Shown: positions 10,445-22,129 of the stretch, one piece after another
Layout: each line of letters opens with the position of its first letter
Numbering within the stretch: the first letter of the stretch is position 1
NCBI GenBank assembly: GCA_003254925.1
Contig: QANZ01043931.1
Coordinates: forward strand, 1-64,000
Direction of reading: 5' to 3'
DNA from: Chamaecrista fasciculata
Lineage: Eukaryota > Streptophyta > Magnoliopsida > Fabales > Fabaceae
Length of the DNA: 64,000 nucleotides
Made by a program: the position numbers and the translations under genes
Notes under the pieces: generated by a model
Databases searched by the model: none
What the model was told of the DNA's origin: nothing
The model's input: only the letters and a program-made list of their open reading frames with translations

Positions 10445-11023
10445 GACAAAACACTCTTTCATGCCCCTAACATTTATGGTGATATTCAGTTATACCCCTA
10501 ACGTTGCATTTGTGTCAGTTGTGCCCTCGATGTGAAACGTTAATTTCAATTATACTCCCACCCTCGTTAGTGTACCGTTTTTTGAAATTTTTGAGCTTCG
10601 ATCCGTGTTTATTTCAGTTTGTTTTGATAAATGAATTTATGGGTACTCATTTTTGGCTCCTCAGGATCATTTTGCACATGGAAATTTTGAGAAAAATGCT
10701 TCGTTTTACTGCATTTCGTTTTGGTCGTTTTTAGGGTTCATCGGATCCGATTTTCTTTCGACTTGGGGCTATTTTAAGCTTAATCTTTGAAATTGATCCA
10801 AGAAATCAAAATTGTGATGTCCAAAAAACTAAAACCCATATGAAATCTGATCAAAACCGAGCTCAAATCGTGCGAAAATTGTGTTTTTTTTTGTGGATGA
10901 TTGAAATTAGGGGCATAATTGAAACTAACATTTCACATCGGAGGCACAACTGACACAAACGAAACGTTAGGAGCATAACTGAAAATCACCGCAAACGTTA
11001 GGGGCGCGAAAGGGTGTTTTGCC
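10445..11023. mobile_element. Non-autonomous Mutator-like element, 579 bp
   Basis: Starts GACAAAACACTCTTTCATGCC and ends GGGTGTTTTGCC, with mirrored arms; TTTTAATTTT flanks both sides (10435-10444 and 11024-11033), a 10 bp duplication. It interrupts a flank that is continuous in lectin copy 3 (about 19340-19400). It is a sibling of the element at 44257-44820, including a shared central segment. The ORF at 10504-10734 lies within it and is not a gene. Confidence 0.85.
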
Positions 11024-11188
11024 TTTTAATTTTCAACCAAAGCACATTTTGATTGGATTATTACGATTTAAATTGATCTTAATTCTTAACTGTAAGCGCT
11101 AAAGTTCATTTGGTTTCAAATTACTGAAAGTAGACAAATTCTTCATTTAAGTTCGAACCTGACAGGATCGATGGAGTGCTTTTTCAAA

Positions 11189-11212
11189 ATATATATATAT
11201 ATATATATATAT
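11189..11212. repeat. (AT)n microsatellite
   Basis: AT dinucleotide run of about 24 bases in the duplicated downstream flank. Confidence 0.9.
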
Positions 11213-11320
11213 TTCTCTTCCTTTTTTTTTTTTAATTATCCACAAGTCACTTTTATTTTTTCCCTCATCATTAAGAAAAGTTTCGCTCTTCTCAACCTTC
11301 CAAAATATTTTGGACAAAAC

Positions 11321-13436
11321 TAGGGGTGACAATCTCAACCCATTACCCACGAACCCAAACAACCCACTACAAAATTAACCAACACCAACCCAACCCATTT
11401 AGGTAATGGGTCAAGATGGTTGGATCCAAAATTGACTCATTAAAATTTTGCAAAGATTACAAAATGCCTCCCAAATAATTTCAATTTACAAAAACGTCCC
11501 TAAACCATAATATTTGAGGATTAAAATGAAAATTAAAAAACAAATTGGACCAAAATTGTAATTTTGAAAAAAAATTGGAAAAAGGATAAAATTACAGATT
11601 AGTCCTAAATTTGGAAAAAAAATGCATTTTAGTCCCACCAAATTGTGAGTTCAATGGAAGTAAGATGAATTTTGAAAAAATTACATAATTCCCCTAAATA
11701 TTTTCAAAATTTACAAAAAAGTCCCTAGATCATGATATTTGAGGACTAACATGAAAATTTTAAAAAACAATTGGGGTCAAAATGTAACTTTTATAAATAT
11801 GAAAAAGGTGAAAATTACAAATCAGCTCAAAATCTGAAAAAAGAATATTATTTAGTCCTAAATCTGAATAATCTAAAAATTATTCTCATTAATTAGTTTA
11901 TAAATTAAATAATATAAATATTTAAAAATGGGTTCATGGGTTGGGTTGGGTCGACCCTTAATTATATGGGTCATAACTGATAGTTTCCGGGTCCACCAAT
12001 TATAATTAAACCTAATCTGCACTCAAAGATAGAATATTAGTAGTAGAGGCGAGAATAGGGTCGATCCACAGAGACTAGTCTTGCCCACAGGTTATGCAAT
12101 TATAAACCAGAAAAATAAGGAACCAGTGAATACGTCTTGCCCAAGACTAATGTCCGTGACTTTAGTCTTGCCCAAGACTAATGACGTAAGAGCAAATTTT
12201 GAACAAATGTAATGAAAAGCAATTGTAAATTTTGGAGGCTTGGCCGAGATCGTTTTTCATGGAGTTTCACACTTGATCATTGATATCAAAATAATGTTAT
12301 CTCATCAAAATAAACAGGTTAACGATTTCACAATATGAAATCACTCTTTCATTAGGGTTGATTAAAGGATAACGTACCCAATTTAACCACTTATTAACTA
12401 GTTGAATCCGACACGATCGACAAGTCAACCTAAATTAATAGAATAAAGAACCGAAAGATATTAACCCTAACAATTAATTTACAAAATTACTTGTTAGATT
12501 TTCTTCTCCCTAACATGGTACAACCATCTTAGTTGCTACTTAGTGATGAACTTACTAATTACGAATTAATAAGAACACCTAGCGTTATGTTTACAAATCA
12601 AAATAAATAACTTTGGCCAAGAGTTATAAAATCAACTTGAATCATATATAAAGAGATAAGTAGGAGAAAGAAAAATATATTAAATTCATGAAATAGAAAA
12701 TATGAACAAGATCTCACAAGTGTTGAAACTTCCAATCCAAACTCACCCTAAGCCAAGATAAGAGAGTTAGCCGCGCAGGGCCATTGAGCACCAAAAAATG
12801 TAAAATATGAAATTCAGCGTGGAGTCTAAGATGTCTTTGTGAAAACCCTAGGGTTCCTATTTATAGAGCTAATTCTAACTGAAAATCCCACAAATCCCTA
12901 GATTTAGATTACATAATCTTCTAATAACCCAAAAAGATATTAACTACTGTACGACTCTTTTTAGATTGCAGAATCTGCGTAAGTCTTGGGCAAGACGTAT
13001 GCAACATGAATATCTTTTCTTCAGAATCTGCACAAATCTTAGGCAAGGCGTACGCAAATCAGAATGTATCTTTTAGTTGATGATTTCAAGGGATTTTGAG
13101 GATCTTTCCTTACCTGCAAAGCAAACTAAAGATTGAATAAGTACCAAATCCTAATTTATAAACATGATATTTACCAAATAAAGAATCAATCTAAAAATAT
13201 ATCACATTTTCAATTTGATTTGAAGTTTGAGAGAAAATCCAGAATCTATGATATTTTGGGGGTAAATCTTTAGATATAATATTCAAATATAGACAAAATA
13301 CCCCCTAAAAGTCTGCATAAAATCAGACTTATCAATAACCCATTTAGAAAATATAAATGGGTCAATGACCCGTTTAGAACCCAACTATTTACAACCTAAC
13401 CCAAAACCAACTCAACCCAACCATTTGCCAACCCTA
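11321..13436. mobile_element. hAT-like element with a solo LTR inside
   Basis: Ends TAGGGGTGACAA (11321) and TTGCCAACCCTA (13436) are inverted. The flanks GACAAAAC (11313-11320) and GGCAAAAC (13437-13444) form an 8 bp duplication with one mismatch, as in hAT elements. The interior is rich in AACCCAACCC/GGGTTGGGTT. It belongs to the same family as 26108-27462. Without the LTR at 11978-13334 it is about 754 bp and encodes nothing. Confidence 0.8.
11978..13334. mobile_element. Solo LTR, 1357 bp
   Basis: Begins TGATAGTTTCCGGG and ends GACTTATCA; ATAAC flanks it exactly on both sides (11973-11977 and 13335-13339). No internal retroelement sequence is present, so it is a solo LTR left by recombination. 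It is collinear with the LTR at 19511-20809, sharing phrases such as GGGTCGATCC, AACATGGTACAACCATCTTAG and CAAACTCACCCTAAGCC. TATTTATAGAGC at about 12870 may be promoter-related on one strand. Confidence 0.85.
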
Positions 13437-14329
13437 GGCAAAACTATTAATTTCGTTCTCAAACTTTATATCAATTGTCAATTTTGTCCCTAATTTCTTT
13501 TTCTGTCAATTTTTTCCCCAATGTTTCAGATTTTAGTCAATTTTATCTTTTAACTAACTTTTTTCAATAAATTAACGTTAGACTACACTCTATTTTTCAA
13601 TTTGATTAGGATTTGAGTCTCTTATTCTATTAATTTTACATTATATAACCACGTAGGTTATGTTTATAATTTTTAAAAACAAGATAGAAACAGTAAAGGA
13701 AGATAGGGGCACAACTGTTTCTATCTTCCTTTACAACTGTCTCTTTCACCCATCTTCTATATTTTGCTTCATTTCTGCTCGATTTCTCTGTATGCTAGGC
13801 TCACGGGCGAGTTTGTGTGTGGTTGCAGGAACTGTGAAAAACAGATGGAGAGAGATTTTTCGGGTTTCTCAATTGTAGGGACCAGTTCGTTAAAGATGAC
13901 AAACATTCTACATTGTTTTGTAATTAATTAGGAACTCGTGTGAAAGAAAAATCTTGAGAGTGAAAGATTTCTAAATAATGATAACTTAAGGACCTTAAAA
14001 CAAAATGAAATGTCGAGTTGGGATATAATTAACTCGAATGTGAAACGTTATAATTGACAAAAAAAAATGTTAGGGGCATAACTGAAAATGACAATATGCG
14101 TTGGGGGTACCAATAATATTTTTGCCTTTTAATTATTAAAAAAAGGAGTATAGTTAATAATCAGAAATTTTGCTTAGAGAATATTTATAATTTTTCAAAA
14201 TTAGTTGTATAAGTTAAAGAAACAAGTATATTACACTAGATGGTTGAAGCAATTTTACACATATCTCTTAATTTGAATAAAAATTAATCTTTTTCTAAAC
14301 CGTAACACATGCATTTGTAGCTAAGAATT
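13437..14329. other. Intergenic with duplicated blocks and element remnants
   Basis: No gene. 13440-13590 matches 20945-21070 (flank of copy 3). Around 14060-14135 there is a degraded end of the GACAAAAC/GTTTTGCC element family (TTAGGGGCATAACTGAAAAT). 14135-14290 is the upstream block of unit 3. Confidence 0.5.
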
Positions 14330-14746
14330 GAGTAAACTAACTTCCCCATCCCTAAATTTTGGACGCGGTGATAGATAGATTCCTAAATTTTACACATTGT
14401 ACTAGTCGGTCCCCGAAATTTGCAAACGCCTAACTAATTGGTCCCTCCGTCATATTGGCGTTACAAAAATGCTGACGTGGCCATAACGGGCGCTGATGTG
14501 TCCCGTTATGTCCATGTCAGCACCCGTTATATTCCAAAAAAAAAAAGCTGTCACGTCATAAAATAGCGACACATCAGCATTTTCTCATTGCACTTATAGG
14601 TCCCTGACCCATTTTTATTCCATTATTCTCAATTCCCCCTCTTTTTCATCATCTTTATTCATTTTAGTCCCAAATCCTCAAAATAAAGTTGTAAGGTGTC
14701 CCAAAACTCTTTCAAACATTCCAATTTAGTCCTTAAAAATATTTAA

Positions 14747-14805
14747 TACCCTAAACCCTAAAACCCTAAACCCTAAACCCAAAACCCTAAAACCCAAAAC
14801 CCGAA
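14747..14805. repeat. Interstitial telomere-like CCCTAAA tract
   Basis: Several direct, partly degenerate CCCTAAA units, the plant telomere repeat. A mirrored tract is at about 16020-16050 and 16230-16265 in the other arm, so it moves with the element and is not a chromosome end. Confidence 0.7.
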
Positions 14806-15424
14806 AAAAAAGTCTGAGTTCAACAATTAGGTCCTTGACCCATTTTTATTCCATTATTCAAAATTCCCCCTCTTTTTCATCATCTTCATTCATTTTAGTC
14901 CCAAATTCTCAAAATAAAATTGTAAAGTGTCCCAAAAACTCTTTCAAACATTCTAATTTAGTCCTTAAAAATATTAGAAACCTTAAACCCTAAACCCCTA
15001 AAACTAAATTTTTTTTTTAATCTTAATCTTCATCTTCCCAATTTAACATAAATCCCTAATTTTATTTTAATCCCTAAACCCCCTAAATTTTTTTTAATCA
15101 TCGTTTTCATCTTATCAATTCATTTCATCTTCACCCCTAAACCAAAAAAAAAAAATTCAATGACTAAATCAATTCCTCCCCCTCTTCTTCATCTCCAACC
15201 CTCAACCAGCGATGACAACAGACAACACCAGTATTATCAACTTCATCAATTCATCAAATCAACTTCATCAATTCATCATGTTTTTTTTAATCATCTTTTT
15301 CAACTTCATCAACCCTCATTTCAAACACAAGAATCACCAGCCCATGAATCTCAGAGCGTAGTGAGAGTAGAGCTCAAAATAGAGAAACCAGATCTGAATC
15401 CATGGACGATCTGAAACATAGAGA

Positions 15425-15771
15425 ATCCACCAGTACCAACCGTGATGCTTGCCGGAGCCGTCGGAGGTGACGTTGACGGCGCAGACAGAGCCGGTGAGCT
15501 AGGGACCTCTGCCGCTGAAGATGTCGAGATTGCCGCGCTCGAAGTAGTTGTAATCGAGACGCATGAGACCTCCCCAAGCCTCCAGATCTATGATGTAGAT
15601 GCCGTAGCCGTCGGAATCGTACAATTTCAGGCTGATCTTAGAGTCCGTTCCTCCCTTGATGATCGATCTCGTACGAACATAAGAAGTTGAGGGTTGGATT
15701 TGCTGCCATGGATGCTTTCTCGGTGCTCTCAAGAGAGAAGAAGGAAGAAGGCTTAGAGATTTGTTGCCCAT
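15425..15771 (-). pseudogene. Captured PLAT/LH2-domain gene fragment
   Basis: The minus strand reads from an ATG at 15771 into a segment with TSYVRTRSIIKGGTDSKIS, LYDSDGYGIYIIDLEAWGG and YNYFERGNLDIFSGRGP. This matches my knowledge of the single-PLAT-domain plant proteins (PLAT/LH2, lipoxygenase-like beta-sandwich) involved in stress responses. A stop codon (15499-15501) interrupts the frame just after FSGRGP, where the family continues with Cys-Leu-Thr-Gly; beyond it the same frame still reads LTGSVCAVNVTSDGSG and HHGWY. The first 30 codons do not look like the family's signal peptide. It lies between the inverted arms of a transposon, so it is a transduplicated, disabled copy. A full parent gene should exist elsewhere in the genome. 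Confidence 0.8.
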
Positions 15772-16703
15772 TAGGCCGTGTTTGCATGAAAGATTTGTTA
15801 AATGTGTTTGTGTTTTCTAGTTGGCTAAGAAATCAGAATTGTTTTGGTTGTGGTTGGTGAATGCAACAAAGATAATTGTTTTGTTTTGGCTAAGAAATTA
15901 ATTGATGAAGATGAAAAAGATGATTAAAAAAAAAATTAGGGGTTTAGGGATTAAAATAAAATTAGGAATTTATGTTAAATTGGGAGGATGAAGATTAAGA
16001 TTAAAATAAAATTTTAAATTTTAGGGGTTTAGGGTTTAGGGTTTAAGGTTTAAAGTTTTTAATATTTTTAAGGACTAAATTTGAATGTTTGAAAGAGTTT
16101 TTGGGACACTTTACAATTTTATTTGCGAAATTGGGACTAAATTGAATGAAGATGATGAAAAAGAGGGGGAATTGAGAATAATGGAATAAAAATGGGTCAA
16201 GGACCTAATTGTTGAACTCAAACTTTTTTTTAGGGTTTAGGGTTTGGGGTTTTAGGGTTTAGGGTTTTAAATAATTTTAAGGATTAAATTGGGATGTTTG
16301 AAAGAGTTTTGGGACACTTTACAATTTTTTTTGAGGATTTGGGACTAAAATGAATGAAGATGATGAAAAAGAGGGGGAATTGAGAATAATGGAATAAAAA
16401 TGGGTCAGGAACCTATAAGTGCAATGAGGAAATGCTGATGTGTCGCTATTTTATGACGTGACAACCTCTTTTTTTTTGGAATATAACGGGTGTTGACATG
16501 GACATAACGGGACACGTCAGCGCATAACGGGACACATCAGCGTTCGTTATGGCCACGTCAGCATTTTTGTAACGTCAATATGACAAAGGGACCAATTAGT
16601 TAGGCGTTTGCAAATTTCGGGGACTGGCAAGTACAATGTGTAAAATTTAGGAACCTATATGTCACCGCGTCCAAAATTCAGGGACCGGAAAGTTAGTTTA
16701 CTC

Positions 16704-17756
16704 GCTAAGAATTGGTAACATTGAGACCCTTTCTCCTTTGCCAAATTTAGGAAGGCCTCAACCTCAATATGCAACGAGCCAAATATATAGTTGCGTTTGG
16801 TACACTGTTATCTTAGATGTCGTAGTATCTTAGATATCGTGGTATGTGATACCATAATATAAGATACCTGGTATTTATAATACTAATGTTTGGTATGACA
16901 ATAATAGATATCAGAGATGTAAGATGTATATGTATAGTATTCTCTTATGAATAATATCAATCTTCTTTAAATTTCCATGTTTGTCCCCTTCAACATCCTA
17001 AAAACATGCATGGATATTTTAAAAATAAATATATAAATAATTATACAAAATACATAATCATTTATATTTCAAAACTAAAACTATATTATTTTATAATATT
17101 GATAAATAATTAAATTATAATTATATAGTAAATAGTAATTTTAATATAAAAATTGGCTAAATAAAATATCATCAATTTGTCAAAATAAATGTTATAAAAA
17201 AATATCTATAGTATAACATAAAATTAACAAAACGGAAGACAAAATCTGCTATTTGGTCCCTAAAATTACACTGAGTTAACTAATTAGTTTCTAAATAATT
17301 GAAATACATGAGTTGGTCCTTGAATTTGAACTGATTTTATATTTTCTGGTACCTAAATTTATACTTAATACTTTTTTATCCCTGAATTTCTACTAATTTT
17401 TTTGATCCTTGAATTTGACCCAAGGACTAAATTATTAACAATTGCAATAATTCATGGAATGAGTCATATATTTTGATTATTCATGGACAAATTAGTTTAC
17501 TCTTTATAAATTTAGGGACCAAGTAGTAAGTTTTATTGAAAAAATAAATCAACGAAGAAGGATAAAATTAAAACTTTAATTGAAAAATGCCCTTGTAAAC
17601 CCTGTCATTTGAGATGACATAGTTTTTGTGTTGTCATCAGATGACATCCTCTTTGTTGTCATCTGATGACAGTGTGTTATTTTGGATGTCGACGTATGAC
17701 GATAACATGGTGTTACTAAACGTCAAACATTCAAAATATCATAGTATATAAAATGG
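16704..17756. other. Upstream flank of lectin copy 3 with a probable inserted element
   Basis: 16704-16795 matches the flanks upstream of copies 2 and 4 (GGAAGGCCTCAACCTCAATATGC). From about 16796 (GTTGCGTTTGGTACACTGTTATC) to about 17737 (GATAAC...TTTAGTAACACC... GTCAAAC side) the sequence is absent from the other copies and its ends are loosely inverted, so it is probably a transposon of about 0.94 kb. No coding sequence is seen. ATGACATC-type repeats lie at about 17610-17680. Confidence 0.45.
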
Positions 17757-18146
17757 CAGAGATGTCATTTACAACTTTATTAATATTTAATAGCGCACTT
17801 CCCTCTATGTTGAAGCTCAAGATTTCATTGTTTATATATCACCTTAAATCTTAATCACTCCAAAGTCATCAACACCCACTAACTAATGTATTTACGTGCA
17901 GTCGTGCACACAATGCAAGTCATTTGGCTTCATCTCACAATTTCATCTTATTTTAATTTACTCACTCTGCTGGCCTCACAACTCACAAGTCTTACTTCCC
18001 CACACAGTCCACAGTCCACACACACACATATATATATACCCCTTTCCACTACTCTGCTCTTCATCACATCCATCACACATCATACCAAAACCAAATACGT
18101 ATCCTCATTCCTCATCAATCACAATTAATTCATATATACAACAAGC
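17757..18146 (+). promoter_or_regulatory. Promoter and leader of lectin copy 3
   Basis: ACAACTTTATTAATATTTAATAGCGC at its start is shared with copy 4. The conserved TACGTGCAGTCGTGCACAC block is at about 17892-17928. The TATA region ATATATATATA is at 18028-18038, about 109 bases before the ATG. A CA-rich stretch precedes the TATA. Confidence 0.6.
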
Positions 18147-18929
18147 ATGGCTAATTCTCTCCTCATCATTTTCATCTCCTCCTTATTCCTCATGCTTCCT
18201 ACTAACATCGTCTCGGTTTCCTTCAATTTCAACTCTTTCAAACCTTACCAAAACTACATAACCTTAGAAGGCGACGCCTTCATACCATCAGATAGCTCCA
18301 TCTATCTCTCTAAGCTTATATCAAACAGTTCAGGAAGAGCCTCATACTCAACCCCAATTCAACTTTGGGACTCAAAAACAGGAAGACTCGCATGGTTCAC
18401 CACCACCTTCTCTTTCATCATTGGACCCTCATCACAATCCACATCCCTTTTGGCTGATGGCATTTCATTCTTCCTATCTCCATTCTCATCCTCCATTCCT
18501 CAAAACTCATATGGTGGCTATCTTGGTCTCTTCAATGCCGACAATGCCTTAAATTCATATGAAAATCAGATCCTGGCCGTTGAATTTGACACATTTCAGA
18601 ACTCGTGGGACCCACTGGCTGCTCCTCACATTGGGATTGATATAAACTCTATTGCCTCTGTAACAACAGAGAATTTTGCTAGTAGTAATGTGGACAATGC
18701 ATTGACTGCGTATGCCACTGTGAATTATGAGCCTAATGCAAAGAATTTGAGTGTGATTTTGACTTATCCTCAAAGTGGATCGGGTGTGACAACCACAACC
18801 TTAGAGTTTGAGGTTGATTTGAGGTTGCTTTTGCCAGAATGGATCAGAGTTGGGTTCTCTGGTGCCACTGGAGGCGTCGTGGAATCACACAAGATTCTTA
18901 CTTGGAGTTTCAGCTCAAGTTTCTATTGA
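18147..18929 (+). CDS. Legume-type lectin, copy 3 (secreted)
   Basis: A 260-residue intronless lectin nearly identical to copies 2 and 4. The signal peptide (about residues 1-23) differs by Asn3 and Val22. The metal and sugar site is complete (Asp104, Gly124, Glu146, Asp148, Asn152, Asp155, His161), and the sequons at Asn60 and Asn200 are kept. The segment between the site residues reads AAPH rather than ADAH (copy 2) or AASH (copy 4), which may alter the loop next to the metals. Near the C-terminus it has GGVVESHK where copy 2 has GSLVESHK. It has its own conserved promoter block, so it is probably expressed. Secretion and sugar binding follow from the family; ligand and expression pattern are unknown. 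Confidence 0.95.
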   Translation: MANSLLIIFISSLFLMLPTNIVSVSFNFNSFKPYQNYITLEGDAFIPSDSSIYLSKLISNSSGRASYSTPIQLWDSKTGRLAWFTTTFSFIIGPSSQSTSLLADGISFFLSPFSSSIPQNSYGGYLGLFNADNALNSYENQILAVEFDTFQNSWDPLAAPHIGIDINSIASVTTENFASSNVDNALTAYATVNYEPNAKNLSVILTYPQSGSGVTTTTLEFEVDLRLLLPEWIRVGFSGATGGVVESHKILTWSFSSSFY

Positions 18930-19510
18930 TCGATTGAAAAACAAGAGATGCATGCCTGGAGATTTTCAATTAGAATATGCTTGAGTAATTTTTTTAATTT
19001 AGAGTGAATTCATTTTTATATGTTGTTATGTTTGTACGTGCATGATTTCTGATGTATGATGATGCACACTGCGTCAAGACTCTTTTAATTCTGTTTTTTG
19101 ATAATTATTGGAATTGAAATTGGATTTCAAATGAATGTGTTTTCGTTATTTGTTGTGATTGGATCAACTTTGCTAGAATTACTTTTAGGCACGAGAACTG
19201 ACACAAGCAAATGCGAAGGAAGTAGTAGAATACGCTATTGAAGTCCCACATCGTGTGAATTAAATAGAATTTCTTTTTATGTTATTTTATTGTGATTGAA
19301 TTTCTTTTTTAACTCAGTAATTATTATACATGAAACATATGAGGACCATGGTGAGATTTTAACCAAAGTTAATAACACAATTTGATTGGAATATTACGAT
19401 TTGAATTGATCTTAACTGTACTCTGTAAGCACTTTAAGTTCATTTGGTTTCAAATTACTGAAGTAGACACATTCTTCATTTAAGTTCAGACGCGACCGAT
19501 CTATGGAGTA
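18930..19510. other. 3' flank of lectin copy 3 with an orphan snRNA upstream element
   Basis: The lectin 3' flank is conserved. GTCCCACATCG (19243-19253) is a perfect snRNA USE, but the TATA box and all of U5 are gone: the sequence jumps from GTGTGAATTAAA to the block that lies downstream of U5 in the other copies. No gene remains. Confidence 0.7.
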
Positions 19511-20809
19511 TGATGGGTGTCGAATTCACCAAAAATAATTAACCTGATTCTACACACTAAAATAATAAATTATAATAAGGGTGAGAAAAGGGTCGATCCG
19601 CAAAGACTAGCATTGTCTAAAGTTTATCAACCAAATCTAAAGAAAACAGAAAACAAAAGATAAATTGTGATATAAAATAATAAGTAAATAAAATAACGAT
19701 AAAAGTTACCGATAGGATGAGGGCTTGGCTAAGGTTAATCTTCATGGAGTCTCGCACTTGATCATTGATGCCAAAGATAATTTTTCATCAAATTAAAATA
19801 GGTTAACGAAATCACACGGTGAAATCACTCTTTCTTAAAAGTTGATTAAAGGATAACATATCCAATTTAACCACTTATTAACTAGACGAATCCGACACAA
19901 TCGACAATTCAATCTAAGGTAACAGAACTAAGACCCGAAAGATATTAACCCTAAACAATTAATTTACAAAATTACTTGTTCAGATTTTCTTCTCCCTAAC
20001 ATGGTACAACCATCTTAGTTACTACTTAGTGATGAACTTACTAATTACAAATCAATAAGAACATCTAGCGTTATGTTTACAAATCAATTAGACAACCGAG
20101 CTCTTAGTTGAATGTTCAACTTGAAAACAATTAAAACAAGAAGAGTAGAAGAAACAAAAATATTATAAATTGATGAAACAAATAAGAACAAGATCTCACA
20201 AGTGTTGAAACATCCAATCCAAACTCACCCTAAGCCAAGATAAGAGAATTAGCCGCGCAGGGCCTTGAGAGAAGAAGAGAGAGATGATCCGAGATTGGAT
20301 CTCCCCTTTTCACTAACTAGAGAGGGGTATTTATAATGTTTCTCTAACCCTAATACCCTTCTCAACCTTCCTAATTCGAGCTATCGAGTCCCCACAACTG
20401 AAAAGATTACAGAATCTGATTTTAAAATTCAAAACTGAGAATCTGCGCTTAAGTCTTGGGCAAGACTTGTGCTCCACGTAAATATTTCTTGAGTTTTGGG
20501 CAAGACTTGTGCTCCACGAAAATATCTCTTGATTTTGGAGATCTTGAAATTGAATCTTCTTGATTTGAGATATCTTTGAGATTGAAATCTGATCTACAAA
20601 ATCAATAGAAGATAATATAAACTTATATCCTAAGTTTAAAAGATATGATATTCACAAAATATCAAATTTTAACACAAGATGTCATATTTTGAATTTAAAC
20701 TTAGGATAACGGGGAAAATAAAATAATTAAGATATATTGGGATAAAATCATAATTTGAATACAAATAAATTAGTAATTATCCCTTAAAAATAGGCAAAAT
20801 AACATATCA
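19511..20809. mobile_element. Solo LTR, 1299 bp, same family as 11978-13334
   Basis: Begins TGATGGGTGTCG and ends AACATATCA; GAGTA flanks both sides exactly (19506-19510 and 20810-20814). It is collinear with the other solo LTR. GTATTTATAATG at about 20330 is at the position of the TATTTATAG motif in the sibling. CTTGGGCAAGACTTGTGCTCCACG is present in two adjacent copies near 20457 and 20499. Confidence 0.85.
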
Positions 20810-21377
20810 GAGTAGTACTTTTTAACGAGTGCTTTTTCAAAAAAACAAATATTTCTCTTCCTTCTTTTTACTCTCCACAAATCACTTTTATTTTCCCCCT
20901 CATCTTTAAGAAAAGTTTCTCTCTTCTCAACCTTCTAAAATATTTTAGGCAAAAATACTTATTTCGTTCCCAATCTTTTTTAGTTGTCAATTTCGTCCCT
21001 AATGTTTCATATTTTAGTCAATTCTATCATTTGTCTAACTTCTTTCAATAAATTAATGATAGACTACATCTTGTTTTTTAATCTGAGTTAGAATGAGTTT
21101 CTTTTTCTATTAATTTTACATTTTATATCATTTACTAGTAGATTCTGTTGATAATATTTGACTAAAGTAAGAGCAAAGGATAAAACTGACCAAAATATGA
21201 AACATTGAAGACGAAATTGATAGCAAAAAAAGATTGGGGACGAAGTTAGTACTTTTACCAATATTTTAAGATCATTGTAAAACTTCTAAAAGATTTTAAG
21301 ACCAAATTGAACTTAATATTATACATTCATGACAAATTTAAACATTCAACCAAATATTTAAACATTCAACCTGTCCT
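20810..21377. other. Downstream flank of unit 3
   Basis: TTTTTAACGAGTGCTTTTTC and ACCTTCTAAAATATTTTAGG recur in units 2 (about 11175-11310) and 4 (about 32098-32235). No gene is seen. Confidence 0.55.
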
Positions 21378-21555
21378 GACACTCCCCGGTCAATTTCAGG
21401 CTATAGCATCTTCTTTGACAAAAGTTTTATCTCTTGGAAGTCCAAGAAATTAAACAAGTTACAGTCTCCATAAGTTTTGCTAAAGCAGAATATCGTGCCT
21501 TATCTACCACAGTTTGTGAGTTGTTATGGATATCTTATTTGCTTAAAGGACTTGT
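21378..21555 (+). pseudogene. Older copia element: 5' part of an RNase H fragment
   Basis: Fragments read SISGYSIFF and SWKSKK, then after a frameshift FAKAEYRALSTTVCELLWIS and LLKGL, which are the typical copia RNase H motifs. The frame is broken and the upstream pol is missing. The fragment stops exactly at the target site (CTTGT) of the younger copia at 21556 and resumes at 25377. Confidence 0.75.
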
Positions 21556-22107
21556 TGTTGAAAATATTATAAAATGTTAGAGTGTGTCAAATAAAAGTTC
21601 CACATTGCCTAATTTAGAGGAGGGCCAATATATGTTTTAATCATTATTATTTTCTAATATTTATTATTTGAAACTTTCCTTTTATGATAATTCAAAATCA
21701 TCTTTATGAGTATTAGTACAATTTAATATTTGATTAAATTGTTTTAATGACTCTTTGATGAGTTGTTACAAATCAGGAAATAATAATGGTTTATGGAAAT
21801 TAAAATGTTTGATTAAAATTGTCTTAATCACTCATAATTTTGTGTCTAACGTTTCTTTTGATGGCTCATATTATATTCAACGGTGGAATAGGCTCAGGGA
21901 CTAATCAGTACCCAACTTGCTGAATTTCTATCTTCTCCTGGTCTGTCACCTTGTTGTTTAGTTGAAACAATAAGAAGGGTTCGTTTAATCCTGGGGAATG
22001 TCGCTTCCTAATTTTTGAGGGGTTGCGGAATATCTCTTTAGGACAGTGTCCTTGTGACGCGACTCGAATTATTTTGTGTCATACAAATTTTATATTATTC
22101 CCCAACA
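21556..22107 (+). repeat. 5' LTR of the nested copia element
   Basis: 552 bp; TGTTGAAAATATT to TTCCCCAACA. It differs from the 3' LTR by scattered substitutions and small indels (for example an extra GGGACTAATCAGTAC segment near 21895), so the insertion is not recent. Confidence 0.9.
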
Positions 22108-22129
22108 ATCTAAAGAGATAATAAACAAA

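Larger units (their letters stand above)
14330..16703. mobile_element. Pack-MULE-like foldback element carrying a PLAT-domain fragment
   Basis: GAGTAAACTAAC at 14330 is mirrored by GTTAGTTTACTC ending at 16703. GCTAAGAATT flanks both sides exactly (14320-14329 and 16704-16713), a 10 bp target duplication. The arms are long (about 770-800 bases each) and contain mirrored ATAACGGG repeats and telomere-like CCCTAAA tracts. The centre (about 15150-15780) holds a captured gene piece on the minus strand. No transposase is encoded. Confidence 0.85.

Noticed and set aside
10504..10734. 76-codon ORF, also seen in related form at 44304-44645
   Set aside because: Both lie entirely inside sibling non-autonomous transposons; conservation is explained by the elements' common origin.
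14747..14805. CCCTAAA tract as a telomere or chromosome fusion point
   Set aside because: A mirrored tract lies in the other arm of the same element, which has an exact target duplication, so it travelled with the transposon.
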